A stretch of DNA of 35,178 nt from Clostridium sp. (GTDB taxonomy: Bacteria; Bacillota; Clostridia; Clostridiales; Clostridiaceae): positions 1 through 35,178 of the forward strand of contig JARLHR010000195.1 of NCBI GenBank assembly GCA_031292145.1, given 5' to 3'. Positions 8,638-18,239 of the stretch are shown piece by piece. The first letter of the stretch is position 1, and each line of letters starts with the position of its first letter. The notes under the pieces are model-generated. The model worked only from the letters and a program-made list of their open reading frames with translations. It was not told where the DNA came from and searched no databases. Both the position numbers and the translations under genes were made by a program.

Positions 8638-9975
8638 TTATTCTCTATGAATTACATCCAAATTACCAAATTTACTATATTGCCCAAGCCAAGCTAGTCT
8701 AACAGTACCAACTGGACCGTTTCTTTGCTTAGCCATTATACATTCACCAATGTTTTTATCTTCAGTTTCTTTGTTGTAATACTCATCTCTATACAAGAAC
8801 ATAACTACGTCGGCATCCTGCTCTATGGAACCTGATTCTCTTAAATCTGATAACATTGGCCTATGGTCTGCTCTTTGCTCAGGAGCACGCGATAACTGGG
8901 ATAATGCTATTACCGGACATTCCATTTCTTTAGCTAATGCTTTAATAGATCTAGATATTTCATATACTTCCTGTTGCCTATTGTCACTACCGGTTCCTCC
9001 AGACATAAGTTGCAAATAGTCTATAACAATTAAATCTATTCCATACTCAATCTTAAGCCTTCTACATTTTGATCTCATTTCCATAACAGTAACTCCGGCA
9101 GTATCATCTATATAAATCTTTGCCTTAGATAATGGCCCTGCTGCCATAGCAATATTCTCCCAATCCTTATCTTCCAACGTTCCAGTTCTAAGCTTTAACA
9201 TGTCAACATTAGCTTCTGAACATAACAATTTGTAAGCTAATTGCTCCTTAGACATTTCCAGAGAAAATACTACAACACTTTTATTCTCTCTAAGTGCTGC
9301 ATGCTCTACTATATTTAATGCAAATGTTGTTTTACCCATTGAAGGTCTAGCTGCAATTAATACCATATCTCCGCTTTGAAATCCAGAAGTCTTTGCATCT
9401 AAATCAGTAAATCCTGTTGGAACCCCAGTAACTGTGCCTTTATTATTAAAAAGCATTTCTATTTGTGCAAATCCTCTTTCTAATACATCGCTTAATGGTT
9501 CAAAGTCTTTTGATGTTCTTTTCTCAGCTATGTTAAATATTTTCTTTTCTGCACTATCTACAACATCTTCTACATTACTTTGGTTATTATAACTTTCCTC
9601 AATTATAGCAGTTGATGATTTAATAAGTTTTCTCAAAGTAGACTTATCTGAAACAATTTTTATGTATGCACTTAAATTAGCAGTAGTAGGTACAGAAGAA
9701 CTCAATTCTGTTATATAGGTTACCCCTCCAGCTCTTTCAAGCATATCAGTACTCTTTAAATATTCCAATAAGGTTAATAAATCAATTGCTATATCATTTC
9801 TAAACATCTCTAATATAGTTTTATATATTATCTTATGACCATCTCTATAAAAATCTTCTTCTTCTAGGCTCTCTAATACCTTTGCAATGGCCCCTTTGTC
9901 TATGATCATAGATCCTATAACTGATTGTTCTGCTTCTATGCTTTGAGGTAAACTCCTCATAACTGATGCATCCAA
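8638..9975 (-). CDS. dnaB: Replicative DNA helicase DnaB (DnaC of Bacillus)
   Basis: This is the hexameric 5'-3' helicase that opens the fork and recruits primase. The N-terminal domain (about 1-150) shows PQSIEAEQSVIGSM. The RecA-like domain has Walker A ARPSMGKTT (209-217), Walker B VIDYLQLM near 320, and the C-terminal motif AKQRNGPVGT. The 445-residue length is standard. The start is a TTG codon at 9975, supported by the Shine-Dalgarno TAGGAGGAAT with an eight-base spacer; the first ATG is five codons in. A terminator separates it from lonC upstream, so it probably has its own promoter in the 140-base gap. Confidence 0.97.
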   Translation of the reverse strand: MDASVMRSLPQSIEAEQSVIGSMIIDKGAIAKVLESLEEEDFYRDGHKIIYKTILEMFRNDIAIDLLTLLEYLKSTDMLERAGGVTYITELSSSVPTTANLSAYIKIVSDKSTLRKLIKSSTAIIEESYNNQSNVEDVVDSAEKKIFNIAEKRTSKDFEPLSDVLERGFAQIEMLFNNKGTVTGVPTGFTDLDAKTSGFQSGDMVLIAARPSMGKTTFALNIVEHAALRENKSVVVFSLEMSKEQLAYKLLCSEANVDMLKLRTGTLEDKDWENIAMAAGPLSKAKIYIDDTAGVTVMEMRSKCRRLKIEYGIDLIVIDYLQLMSGGTGSDNRQQEVYEISRSIKALAKEMECPVIALSQLSRAPEQRADHRPMLSDLRESGSIEQDADVVMFLYRDEYYNKETEDKNIGECIMAKQRNGPVGTVRLAWLGQYSKFGNLDVIHRE

Positions 9976-10065
9976 GCCTTATTCCTCCTATCTAATTATC
10001 AATTGACAATTATTTTATACTTCATCTTTTGTAATTTAACCATTCTAATTCTATCATTTATTAGA

Positions 10066-10104
10066 TATAAAAAAAAGTCTCCCCAATTACTAAAGAGACT
10101 TTTT
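10066..10104 (-). terminator. Terminator after lonC
   Basis: On the minus strand AAAAAGTCTC (10095-10104) pairs with GAGACTTTTT (10072-10081) around a 13-base loop, then runs into T residues. It sits 14 bases past the lonC stop and ends the MazG-like/gdpP/rplI/lonC unit. Confidence 0.85.
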
Positions 10105-10117
10105 ATTTAAAAATATC

Positions 10118-12016
10118 TTAATTAAATGCAATTTCCATAAGTTCTTCTATTGATTCTAAAGTCCTAACTTGTATATCTTCAGTATTTAAAGGAATCTCCT
10201 TTTCATTATCTTTTGGAATTAAAACAAGCTTTATTCCCATTCTTCTAGCTCCATATATCTTTTCAAATATCCCCCCTACTGGTTTAACCTTACCTTGAAG
10301 TGATATTTCTCCTGTAATTGCTATATCTTGTCTTATAGGTTTATTTAATAACGCACTTATTATACAAATTGTAATTGCTGCTCCTGCTGAAGGCCCATCT
10401 ATTTTCCCGCCACCAACAACATTAACATGAATATCATAATCTTTAATATCTTTATCTGTTAAATTTCTGATAACTGATGCTGCATTAAATACAGAATCTT
10501 TAGCCATACTTCCAGCTGTATCATTAAATCTAACTACACCAGTCCCCTTTTTCTTTGCGGGGAAAACAGCTGCTTCAATTTCTATTGTAGATCCTAAAAA
10601 TCCACTTACCCCTAATCCATATACATGGCCTATTTCCTTTTTATCTATGTTTATTAACCTTTCAAATGGAACATATCTTCCTATTGATATTACTTCATCT
10701 AAATCTGATAATTTTATTTCCAAATTCTCTACAAATTCTTTGCTACGATGTAGTGAATACCCATATGTATCAGTTAATATATTTACTGCTTTTCTGCCTT
10801 CGAATGTATAATTACTAATTTTCTGTGCAACACCAGGTTCCAACCTAACTTTCAATCTTTTAGCCGCATCTTCTACTATAAGTACTATATCTGACGAAGA
10901 TAGTGGTTCAAAATATACTTCTGTACATCTTGACCTCAAAGCAGGATTAATTTCACTTGGGCTTTTAGTAGTAGCTCCGATTAAAACAAAATCCGCTGGT
11001 GCTCCATTATCAAAAAGATACTTAATATACTTAGGAATCGTTTCATCATCTGGGTCATAATACGATGATGAAAATTCTACCCTTTTATCTTCTAAAACTT
11101 TTAAAAGTTTATTTTGAAGCATAGAATCTAATTCACCTATCTCATCTATAAATAGTATTCCTCCATGAGCTTGAGTAACTAATCCTGGCTTAGGTTCAGG
11201 TATACCAACTTCAGCTAAATCTCTCTTGCTGCCCTGATATATTGGATCATGCACTGATCCTAATAATGGATTTGTTATTTCTCTTGGATCCCATCTTAAT
11301 GTAGTTCCATCCACCTCAATAAATTTAGATTTATCATCAAATGGAGTATAGCTAAGTTTCTTTACTTCATCTAATGCAATTCTAGCTGCTGTAGTCTTTC
11401 CCACTCCAGGTGGTCCATATAATATTATATGTTGTGGATAAGGTGATGAAAGTTTTGAAATTAGTGATTTAATGGCTCTTTGTTGACCCACTACTTCGCT
11501 AAAATCCATAGGTCTAAGAAAACTCATGATATTTTTACTAGTAACTCTACTATCTAAGTCTATTAAGTTATTCAGTTTATTAATTGTTTTCTTATTCTCA
11601 GAGCCTTTTTGTTTATTAATAACGGAAAGTCTAACTTCATCTATATACTTTTCTTGCTTTTCCATAATAGATTGCTCAACTTGAGATTCAATTTTACTTT
11701 GAACATATCTTTTGGCTAATTCGTTAGAAATTAGCCTTACAGTTTTATCTATAGCCTCTTGTAATTCCTCTTTTGGGGGTACAACCTTTAAATCTTTACC
11801 TTCCGCTAATATTGTATTTATCGCATAAATCTTTTCACAAAGGTTTGATGATTGTGTAAATTTATCTAACTTAAACCTAACTGTTCTAGCTTTAAATGCA
11901 CCTTTATCAAGAATATTTTTAGTTATAGACGTTAATGCCTCTATTTGTGAATCTAATGATAAAGTTCCGGAAATAATATCCTGCAACAATAAGTTTGTGT
12001 CATTATATGAATTCAA
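10118..12016 (-). CDS. lonC: LonC-type ATP-dependent protease
   Basis: This 632-residue Lon-family AAA+ protease has an unusual architecture. There is no Lon substrate-binding N-domain; a helical, charged region (about 1-160) precedes the ATPase. Walker A GPPGVGKT is at 201-208 and Walker B ILFIDE at 287-292. A Lon protease domain lies at the C-terminus, with Ser543 in DGPSAGAA and Lys586 in VGGIFEK, 43 residues apart as in E. coli Lon. This matches clostridial LonC proteins. It directly follows rplI (12 bases) and probably shares its transcript. A quality-control role is inferred from the family. Confidence 0.92.
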   Translation of the reverse strand: MNSYNDTNLLLQDIISGTLSLDSQIEALTSITKNILDKGAFKARTVRFKLDKFTQSSNLCEKIYAINTILAEGKDLKVVPPKEELQEAIDKTVRLISNELAKRYVQSKIESQVEQSIMEKQEKYIDEVRLSVINKQKGSENKKTINKLNNLIDLDSRVTSKNIMSFLRPMDFSEVVGQQRAIKSLISKLSSPYPQHIILYGPPGVGKTTAARIALDEVKKLSYTPFDDKSKFIEVDGTTLRWDPREITNPLLGSVHDPIYQGSKRDLAEVGIPEPKPGLVTQAHGGILFIDEIGELDSMLQNKLLKVLEDKRVEFSSSYYDPDDETIPKYIKYLFDNGAPADFVLIGATTKSPSEINPALRSRCTEVYFEPLSSSDIVLIVEDAAKRLKVRLEPGVAQKISNYTFEGRKAVNILTDTYGYSLHRSKEFVENLEIKLSDLDEVISIGRYVPFERLINIDKKEIGHVYGLGVSGFLGSTIEIEAAVFPAKKKGTGVVRFNDTAGSMAKDSVFNAASVIRNLTDKDIKDYDIHVNVVGGGKIDGPSAGAAITICIISALLNKPIRQDIAITGEISLQGKVKPVGGIFEKIYGARRMGIKLVLIPKDNEKEIPLNTEDIQVRTLESIEELMEIAFN

Positions 12017-12028
12017 AATTAATCCTCC

Positions 12029-12475
12029 TTATTCTTGTGGAACAATAATCACTTTCATTTTAGTGCTAACTTCTGGATATAACTTCACATCTATTTCATA
12101 TCCACCTGCTAATTTTATTGTATCCATAACAATTTTTTTCTTATCTATCTCAATTTTATGTTGCTCTTTAATTAATTCCGCAACATCTTTACTAGTAATG
12201 GCACCAAATAGCTTTCCACTTTCTCCTGTCTTAGCTTTTATTGTTATTTCCTTTCCCTTTAACTCTCCTGCTAATTTTTGAGCTGCTTCAACTTCAGCTA
12301 ATTTTTGCTTTCTTTCATTTTCTATTTTATTATTTAAAATATGCATATTTGAAGCACTAGCTTCTTGTGCTAATTTCCTTGGAAATAAAAAATTTCTTGC
12401 ATATCCATCTGATGCTTCAATAACATCTCCTTTCTTCCCTATCTTCTTAACATCTTGTAATAAAATAACTTTCAT
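12029..12475 (-). CDS. rplI: 50S ribosomal protein L9
   Basis: The 148-residue protein has the L9 N-domain [17 protein letters not shown] and the signature NFLFPRKLA, followed by the long connecting helix and a C-terminal rRNA-binding domain. It binds 23S rRNA at the base of the L1 stalk. The start is two bases after the gdpP stop codon, so its Shine-Dalgarno (AGGATAGGTGA) lies inside the end of gdpP and the two are probably translationally coupled. Confidence 0.98.
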   Translation of the reverse strand: MKVILLQDVKKIGKKGDVIEASDGYARNFLFPRKLAQEASASNMHILNNKIENERKQKLAEVEAAQKLAGELKGKEITIKAKTGESGKLFGAITSKDVAELIKEQHKIEIDKKKIVMDTIKLAGGYEIDVKLYPEVSTKMKVIIVPQE

Positions 12476-12477
12476 AT

Positions 12478-14418
12478 TTATTCACCTATCCTTAAATATT
12501 TTTTCATTGCTTCTTTTAATTGACTAATTACCTCTTCAATTGTCTTGTTTTGTATCTTAGCTCCAGCAATATTCATATGCCCTCCTCCGCCTAATGCTTC
12601 CAAAACAATCTGAACATTAATATCTCCTATTGATCTTCCACTAATATATACTTCATTATTTATTTCTCCCAAGACAAAACTTACAGATATTCCTGATATA
12701 TTTAATAATTCATCAGCTGCTTTTGCTATAATTACAGAATCTATATTTTTAGGTGTTACTGCAATAGCCATATTATCATTTACTTCTGCTGCTTTTATAG
12801 TTTCTGCAACAAGCAGGTAGTCTTCTAAATCATCTGTAAACATTTTTTTAATTTCAATTGGATCTGCTCCTAAAGACTTTAGAAATGAGGCCGCATCAAA
12901 AGTTCTAACTCCTGTCTTAAAAGAAAAACCTTTAGTATCCATAAAAATACCTGCAAGTAATCCTTCTGCTTCATTCCTTGTTAAGTTCGGTTTTTCCACC
13001 ATATATTGTATAATCTCAGTAACCATCTCAGATGTAGACGATGCGTATACTTCTATATAATTTAATATATCACATTCTATCATATCTGGACTTCTTCTAT
13101 GATGATCTATTATAACCTTTCTTTCAGCTTTCTCTACTAATTGTAAATCAGCAATATAACCTTTATTATGGACATCAACAATGATAATTAATGTTTTATT
13201 ATCCAAGTTATCTATTGCTTCCTCTACAGTTATAAATAAATCCTCATATCTAGATTCTTTGTTCAGTTTGTTTAAAAAATAATCAATTGCACTAGTATCA
13301 TTCTTTAATGCTATATTGCAATTTTTCCCCAATTGCTTAACTACGCTAGCCAATCCAACTGCTGATCCAAAGCAATCCATGTCTGGATTCTTATGTCCAA
13401 TAATATATACCTTACTACTCTCATAAATTAATTCACTCAAAGCTCTTGCAATAACTCTTGCCTTTACCTTAGTTCTTTTTTCTATCTCTTTTGTATTTCC
13501 TCCAAAAAATTTTATATCATCATTAGTTTTAATAACAGCTTGATCTCCACCTCTGCCTAATGCTAACTCTTTAGCTATATTAGCATTATTATAATTCTCA
13601 AGGGGAGACATTCCCCCTCTTCCAACACCTATGCTTAGTGTAATTTCAATTGAATTACCCTTATCAATTTTTGAAATTACCTCCATTATATTAAACTTTT
13701 GCTTTATTTCATCCTCAATATATTTATCTTGAATTGATAATACATACTTATTGGTATCATACTTCTTAACCATTGCATTCAAATTATTAGCATAGGTATT
13801 TATTGTTCTTTCTATTTCAGCAACTAAAAGAGGCCTGTTACTCTCATCGGTTTTATCTAATACTTCTGTAAAATTATCTACCTCAATTAACATTATACTT
13901 TCTTTAGTAGTTGCATAATCTATAAGCTTTGTTATGTCATTAAAAGATAATAAATACAAATATTCTTTATTTTTTGTCTCAATTAAATTTGCATAAACAT
14001 CATATAATTTACTATCGATATTTAATCTTTGATGTAAGTTACTTTCATGTTTTAAGAAATCATCTAGATTGAGCCCTCTAATTATACTTAAAATATTTTT
14101 TTCTGAATCTTCCTCATTCGATTTTAAGGTCTTAAATAAATTATTACACCACACTAGTTCTCCAGTTTCTTTTATTAATGCAACCGGATAAATAGATTTT
14201 AATGCATTTTCTGATATTGCTTTATCTATGCTTTTTATAAACTCATTATTGTCATTTTCTTTTTTCCAATAATAATTTAATTGTTGAAAATTATCTATTA
14301 AATAAATAGCCAGAATAATTATACCTATACCTATATAATTATATGCACATAATATTATTGAAACTATAATTAATAATCCAGGCTTAAGCAATCGTTTAAG
14401 CATAATTATCCAATTCAT
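12478..14418 (-). CDS. gdpP: Cyclic-di-AMP phosphodiesterase GdpP (membrane DHH/DHHA1 protein)
   Basis: The 646-residue membrane protein hydrolyses c-di-AMP. Two N-terminal membrane helices (about 13-26 and 28-43) precede a PAS-like sensor and a degenerate GGDEF domain that contains SIGVGRGG in place of an active signature. The DHH domain follows with [20 protein letters not shown] and IDHHRR, then the DHHA1 domain with [11 protein letters not shown]. All catalytic motifs are intact. The start follows the Shine-Dalgarno TAGGAGG. Its partners are rplI and lonC downstream and the MazG-like gene 21 bases upstream. Confidence 0.95.
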   Translation of the reverse strand: MNWIIMLKRLLKPGLLIIVSIILCAYNYIGIGIIILAIYLIDNFQQLNYYWKKENDNNEFIKSIDKAISENALKSIYPVALIKETGELVWCNNLFKTLKSNEEDSEKNILSIIRGLNLDDFLKHESNLHQRLNIDSKLYDVYANLIETKNKEYLYLLSFNDITKLIDYATTKESIMLIEVDNFTEVLDKTDESNRPLLVAEIERTINTYANNLNAMVKKYDTNKYVLSIQDKYIEDEIKQKFNIMEVISKIDKGNSIEITLSIGVGRGGMSPLENYNNANIAKELALGRGGDQAVIKTNDDIKFFGGNTKEIEKRTKVKARVIARALSELIYESSKVYIIGHKNPDMDCFGSAVGLASVVKQLGKNCNIALKNDTSAIDYFLNKLNKESRYEDLFITVEEAIDNLDNKTLIIIVDVHNKGYIADLQLVEKAERKVIIDHHRRSPDMIECDILNYIEVYASSTSEMVTEIIQYMVEKPNLTRNEAEGLLAGIFMDTKGFSFKTGVRTFDAASFLKSLGADPIEIKKMFTDDLEDYLLVAETIKAAEVNDNMAIAVTPKNIDSVIIAKAADELLNISGISVSFVLGEINNEVYISGRSIGDINVQIVLEALGGGGHMNIAGAKIQNKTIEEVISQLKEAMKKYLRIGE

Positions 14419-14439
14419 AAAAAGCCTCCTAAGACATGT

Positions 14440-14766
14440 TTAATCTTTCCTATTACCAATATAACGTTTTAATTTACTTAAACTTTTACCTTCCTTTTCA
14501 ACTTGATCCTCAGCTCTTATACCCAAATCTAACTTTGATTTAATAATATGATCTATATCCATAAAAGAATAACCTAATTTCTCACCTAAGATATATAATA
14601 TAATTATTGCACCTGAAATACAATCTAATATTGAATCACGCGCTACATTACTTCCCTTTGTTAAAAGCTTAAAAAATTCCCCAATTATACAAAGTAATTC
14701 TGCCTTTAAATCTTCTATAATTTTAATGTTAGACATTATATTAAAATTATCTTTTCTCATAGCCAT
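14440..14766 (-). CDS. MazG-like family protein
   Basis: The 108-residue all-helical protein matches clostridial MazG-like proteins, seen in MRKDNFNIMSNIKIIEDLKA, a central EFFKLLTKGSNVA and a C-terminal charged helix. MazG-fold proteins hydrolyse NTPs, but the acidic metal-binding set is only partly evident here, so activity is uncertain. I place the start at the ATG at 14766, preceded by GGGAGAGGGTGAT. A longer reading from 14823 has no ribosome binding site ahead of it. It is the first gene of the unit that continues into gdpP. Confidence 0.8.
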   Translation of the reverse strand: MAMRKDNFNIMSNIKIIEDLKAELLCIIGEFFKLLTKGSNVARDSILDCISGAIIILYILGEKLGYSFMDIDHIIKSKLDLGIRAEDQVEKEGKSLSKLKRYIGNRKD

Positions 14767-14896
14767 ATCACCCTCTCCCAAACCCTGTATTCTTATTTTA
14801 ATTTTTTTTTGTAAGTATTGCAAGAACTTATAACCTTTTTACTATATTTTACCATATTTTTGAACAATATAGTATTTTATTTATATTTTTATATAT

Positions 14897-14921
14897 TAAA
14901 AAACCCCTGATTTCTCAGGGG
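14897..14921 (-). terminator. Terminator of the rpsF-ssb-rpsR operon
   Basis: On the minus strand CCCCTGA (14915-14921), loop GAAA, TCAGGGG (14904-14910), then six T residues. It is a compact GC-rich Rho-independent terminator 17 bases after the rpsR stop. Confidence 0.95.
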
Positions 14922-14937
14922 ATATTAATTATTACCT

Positions 14938-15198
14938 CTATTCTGTTGTAAATGGTAATAATGCTATGTTTCTTGCTCTCTTTATTGAAGATGTTAATTC
15001 TCTTTGATGCTTAGCGCAAGCTCCAGAAATTCTTCTTGGAAGAATCTTTCCTCTTTCTGTAACATATTTTCTAAGCTTATTTATATCTTTATAATCAATA
15101 AATTCAGCCTTATCTACACAAAAAGCACAAACTTTTTTTCTAGATCTTCTCATTTTTCCGCCAGGTCTTCTACTATTGTTACCTTCTTCTCTGCTCAT
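14938..15198 (-). CDS. rpsR: 30S ribosomal protein S18
   Basis: The 86-residue protein carries the S18 core [21 protein letters not shown]. It is the cysteine-containing form, with C24, C27, C61 and H64 forming a probable zinc site, unlike the metal-free paralogs that some bacteria keep. S18 binds 16S rRNA as a heterodimer with S6, the product of the first gene of this operon. The Shine-Dalgarno is GGAGGG. It is the last gene of rpsF-ssb-rpsR. Confidence 0.97.
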   Translation of the reverse strand: MSREEGNNSRRPGGKMRRSRKKVCAFCVDKAEFIDYKDINKLRKYVTERGKILPRRISGACAKHQRELTSSIKRARNIALLPFTTE

Positions 15199-15221
15199 TT
15201 TATTCCCTCCTTACTTTAAAT

Positions 15222-15668
15222 TTAGAAAGGCATATCTCCATCATCTACTGGAGTTATATCCTCTTCAAAATTTCCGCCACCAAATGCATCATTTGCTGGC
15301 ATCGAATATTCATTGCTGTTACCAAAACTAGTTCCAGCATTTCCTGATGCATTTCCTTTACTTAAAAACTGAACTTCTGTAGCAACTACTTCTGTTACAT
15401 ATCTTTTAGTACCATCCTTTGCATCATAACTTCTGGTTTGAATTCTACCACTAATAGCCATTTGGCTACCTTTACTCATGTAATTAGCAGTACTTTCCGC
15501 TTGTTTGCCCCATATTACTACAGGTACAAAGTCCGCTTCTTTTTGACCAGTCTTTGTGTTATATTTATCAACTGCTAATGTTAAGGTTGTTACTGCTGCT
15601 CCACTTCCTGGAGTAAATCTTAGTTCTGGATCTTTCGTTAATCTTCCGATTAGAACTACTTTATTCAT
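15222..15668 (-). CDS. ssb: Single-stranded DNA-binding protein
   Basis: The 148-residue protein has an OB-fold N-domain starting MNKVVLIGRLTKDPELR (to about residue 105). A glycine/asparagine-rich linker follows, then the acidic tip DDGDMPF that recruits replication and repair partners. Its position between rpsF and rpsR is the normal Firmicutes arrangement, which ties SSB supply to ribosomal protein expression. Confidence 0.97.
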   Translation of the reverse strand: MNKVVLIGRLTKDPELRFTPGSGAAVTTLTLAVDKYNTKTGQKEADFVPVVIWGKQAESTANYMSKGSQMAISGRIQTRSYDAKDGTKRYVTEVVATEVQFLSKGNASGNAGTSFGNSNEYSMPANDAFGGGNFEEDITPVDDGDMPF

Positions 15669-15681
15669 TTACAACACCACC

Positions 15682-15969
15682 TTATACTTGTTCATTAACA
15701 ATGATATGTCTAATAACACCATCAGTGATTCTGAATATTCTATCTAACTCTCTTGGTAATTCAGGGTTAGCAGTAAAGTTAACTAAAGTATAATAACCTT
15801 CACTAACTTTTTTGATTTCGTAAGCAAGCTTTCTCTTACCCCAGAAATCAACATTGTCTACTGTTCCTCCACCATTTTCTATAACACCCTTGAATTTTTC
15901 GATATTAGCTTTAACAGTTTCTTCGTCAAATGCAGGGTTTAATATAAATATAGTTTCGTACTTTCTCAT
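15682..15969 (-). CDS. rpsF: 30S ribosomal protein S6
   Basis: The 95-residue protein has the S6 beginning MRKYETIFILNP and the typical FWGKRKLAYEI. The start is the ATG at 15969, just after the strong Shine-Dalgarno GGGGAGGAGGTGA. An in-frame GTG at 15978 lies within that site and is rejected. S6 partners S18 on the 16S rRNA platform. The leader at 15984-16019 can fold into a structure that includes part of the Shine-Dalgarno and may bind S6:S18 as autoregulation. Confidence 0.97.
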   Translation of the reverse strand: MRKYETIFILNPAFDEETVKANIEKFKGVIENGGGTVDNVDFWGKRKLAYEIKKVSEGYYTLVNFTANPELPRELDRIFRITDGVIRHIIVNEQV

Positions 15970-15983
15970 TAATTTCACCTCCT

Positions 15984-16019
15984 CCCCTCGGACTAACGGC
16001 TATGCTTTGCATAGCAGGG
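15984..16019 (-). promoter_or_regulatory. Candidate S6:S18-binding leader of rpsF
   Basis: On the minus strand, CCCT (16016-16019) can pair with AGGG at 15984-15988. It encloses a perfect hairpin GCTATGC-AAA-GCATAGC (15999-16015) and an unpaired 3' segment CGTTAGTCCG. The outer stem takes up the first bases of the Shine-Dalgarno. A hairpin with an asymmetric CCG-containing loop at this position is what is known for S6:S18-responsive rpsF leaders; the match here is by eye. Confidence 0.55.
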
Positions 16020-16032
16020 ATTACAAGTTATT

Positions 16033-16061
16033 ATTATATCATTTAGTAAATATATAATCAA
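16033..16061 (-). promoter_or_regulatory. rpsF operon promoter
   Basis: Minus strand: TTGATT (16056-16061), a 17-base spacer, a perfect TATAAT (16033-16038). Transcription should start near 16026, placing the whole leader structure in the transcript. Confidence 0.85.
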
Positions 16062-16070
16062 GTAATTATT

Positions 16071-16265
16071 CTAATTTTCTGCAATAATTATTATTTTTTT
16101 TGCATCTTTTTTAAATTTACTTCTAGGAATCATTACTATTCTTCCACAACCAGTGCATTTTATTTTTATATCTGCTCCTAGCCTTATTACTTCAAATTGA
16201 TTTGTTCCACAAGGATGCTGCTTTTTCATTTCCACTATATCTCCAAGATTAAAACTTTCAATCAT
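16071..16265 (-). CDS. DUF951 family protein
   Basis: The 64-residue protein is a DUF951 domain, a small beta-rich protein with KKQHPCGTNQFEV and CTGCGR. Cys19, Cys37 and Cys40 suggest a small zinc-ribbon-like or nucleic-acid-binding site. The family is widespread in Firmicutes next to mscS-type and rpsF genes but has no established function. It lies 33 bases after the channel gene and is probably co-transcribed with it. Its stop codon abuts the -35 region of the rpsF promoter. Confidence 0.9.
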   Translation of the reverse strand: MIESFNLGDIVEMKKQHPCGTNQFEVIRLGADIKIKCTGCGRIVMIPRSKFKKDAKKIIIIAEN

Positions 16266-16298
16266 AGCTTTTCTCTCCCCCTTATACTTTATTAATAT

Positions 16299-17156
16299 TT
16301 AATTAATACTAGTTTCTGATACATATATTTTGTTTTTGTCTAATTCTAACTTTATTGCCATCCTAAGCTCATTTTCCATTTTCCATTGCATAAGCGGTTT
16401 TGCTTTACCAACTATTCTTATTGTTACACTTGATAATTCTAATGCTATAATTCCTTTAACCTCCAAAGATTCCTCTATAAACTCTTCATTTTTATTTTTA
16501 AAATCCTCACAAGTAGTTTCTATAATATTAATTACTTCTTCAATATTCTCCTCATTAGATACATTTACATCTACAACAAATCTAATATCATTTCTTGAAT
16601 GATTAGTAACTCCAATTATGGACCCATTTGGTATAGAATGTACATCTCCAGTAAAATCTGTAATTACAGTAGCTCTAATTCCTATACTCCTAACAATTCC
16701 ATTATAACTTCCTATAGTTACATGGTCCCCAACAACAAATTGGTTTTCAAACAAAATAAAAAATCCATTTATTAGATCTCTTATTAAACTTTGTGCTCCA
16801 AGCCCAACTGCAATTCCACCTATACTTGCAAAAGTAAAAGATATACCATCAAATAATATTGATATTATTATTGATATCCCCATAAAATATACTGAATATT
16901 TTAGAATACTTTTTAGAACCTCCCCCAATGTTTTTGCTCTCTGAGTATCCAATGAAAGTACTGCATTACTTTTTATTTGTCTTTCAACAAATTTTTTTAT
17001 TAAGTGCTTTCCAAACTTTATAGAAAAGTACATTAGAATAATTACAAGTATTATTTTAATTACACTAGTAATTATTCCGGGAATCCACGCTAAACTTAAA
17101 AATTCATCTATATATTCTTGAATAACTTTTTGAAAGTTTTCTAAATTATTATTCAA
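16299..17156 (-). CDS. MscS-family mechanosensitive channel
   Basis: The 285-residue membrane protein has an N-terminal helix at about 25-45 and a second at about 75-95. The glycine/alanine-rich pore helix follows in FASIGGIAVGLGAQSLIRD, then the beta-domain starting VGDHVTIG, and a soluble C-terminal alpha/beta domain. This is the minimal three-helix MscS plan, for release of solutes on hypo-osmotic shock. The Shine-Dalgarno GGAGGAG is close to the ATG. DUF951 follows and DUF3343 precedes it on the same strand. Confidence 0.93.
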   Translation of the reverse strand: MNNNLENFQKVIQEYIDEFLSLAWIPGIITSVIKIILVIILMYFSIKFGKHLIKKFVERQIKSNAVLSLDTQRAKTLGEVLKSILKYSVYFMGISIIISILFDGISFTFASIGGIAVGLGAQSLIRDLINGFFILFENQFVVGDHVTIGSYNGIVRSIGIRATVITDFTGDVHSIPNGSIIGVTNHSRNDIRFVVDVNVSNEENIEEVINIIETTCEDFKNKNEEFIEESLEVKGIIALELSSVTIRIVGKAKPLMQWKMENELRMAIKLELDKNKIYVSETSIN

Positions 17157-17178
17157 ACATTCTCCTCCTTCCCTATTT

Positions 17179-17415
17179 TTAAACCAATATGTATCCTTCT
17201 TGATTTCTAAAATATATATTTTTATATTCTAATATCTTATCATTAATTATTTTTTCTATTTCTTCTTTTTCCTCTAATCTTACGCATATCCCACAACTCA
17301 TAGTTATTGATGTTGGTGTTGGCATTATTCTAAAATTAAAACTTAATTGATTTAATTTCCTTTCTGCTGCCATTGCGTCATACGTATTTTTGAAAACTAT
17401 TATATAATAATTCAT
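17179..17415 (-). CDS. DUF3343 protein (putative Se/S carrier-like)
   Basis: The 78-residue protein opens MNYYIIVFKNTYDAMAAE, and a CGIC motif (Cys41, Cys44) follows a proline/threonine stretch, both typical of DUF3343. The family is proposed to carry sulfur or selenium as persulfide or selenide. The start is the ATG at 17415; the upstream GTG at 17424 falls in the Shine-Dalgarno AGAGGTGAT. It is divergent from a LysE-type exporter and a cysteine-desulfurase-family gene, a suggestive neighbourhood for sulfur or selenium handling. Confidence 0.85.
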   Translation of the reverse strand: MNYYIIVFKNTYDAMAAERKLNQLSFNFRIMPTPTSITMSCGICVRLEEKEEIEKIINDKILEYKNIYFRNQEGYILV

Positions 17416-17582
17416 GTTTATCACCTCTTCTTATACTGTTATGCTATAATTTATATTATATATATTTTTTAAACATAATAAAGAATAAGAATATATTTAC
17501 TATAAAAAACTTCTGAAATTTGATGAAAAAGTTTTTTTTTTACTTTATAATTATATACAAATGCAAGAAAAAGGAGAATATA

Positions 17583-18230
17583 ATGTTTTCAATATTTAAT
17601 ATATTTCAGGCTATACTGGTAGGCTTTTCTACAGGTTTTATTGCCTCCATTCCCTTAGGTCCTTCTGGTCTCGAATCTGTTAGCCGTTCTATATCAAAGG
17701 GATTTAAAGAAGGCTTTAAAGTATCTCTTGGTGCAGTATCTGCTGATATAGCATATATAATAATTATTAATTTAGGGCTGTTTACAATACTGACTAGAAA
17801 CCCTAAATTTCATAGTTTATTTTGGCTCGTATCGGGAATTGTTTTAATTTTATCTAATAGAATCTCCTTTAAATCTAAAAACTTAGATTTTGAATTAGAA
17901 AAATCAGTTTATAAATCTAATTCAAATGGATTTTTAACTGGTTTTTTGATAACGTTTCTTAACCCAACAACTCCATCATTATGGATTGCACTAAGTGGTA
18001 CTATATTTAACGTTTGGAGACATCGTGGAGGAATATTTTTTATTTTTTCAATTTCTTCAATGATAATAGGAAGTATAACTTGGTTCTGTTTTCTTAATAT
18101 TTTAGTAAGTAAAGGTTTTAAAAAGTTCAACCCTAATTTTACCAATAACACATCAAAATTTATGAATTATTTGCTTTTCACACTTGGTGTAATATTTGTT
18201 ATTTGGGGAGCCTATAAATTTATCTTTTAG
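17583..18230 (+). CDS. LysE-family transporter
   Basis: The 215-residue, six-helix membrane protein has the LysE/RhtB family hallmarks IPLGPSGLESVSRSISKG near the N-terminus and FLNPTTPSLWIALSG near the centre. Such proteins usually export amino acids or analogues; the substrate here is unknown. The start at 17583 is supported by the Shine-Dalgarno AAGGAGAA. A longer reading from 17520 adds a basic, Lys/Phe-rich stretch without a ribosome site. Its stop codon overlaps the Shine-Dalgarno of the next gene, so the two form a coupled pair. Confidence 0.88.
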   Translation: MFSIFNIFQAILVGFSTGFIASIPLGPSGLESVSRSISKGFKEGFKVSLGAVSADIAYIIIINLGLFTILTRNPKFHSLFWLVSGIVLILSNRISFKSKNLDFELEKSVYKSNSNGFLTGFLITFLNPTTPSLWIALSGTIFNVWRHRGGIFFIFSISSMIIGSITWFCFLNILVSKGFKKFNPNFTNNTSKFMNYLLFTLGVIFVIWGAYKFIF

Positions 18231-18239
18231 AGGTGATAT

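Noticed and set aside
15999-16015. Short palindrome GCTATGC...GCATAGC thought to be a dispersed repeat
   Set aside because: Its position and pairing context fit the rpsF leader better than a mobile repeat.
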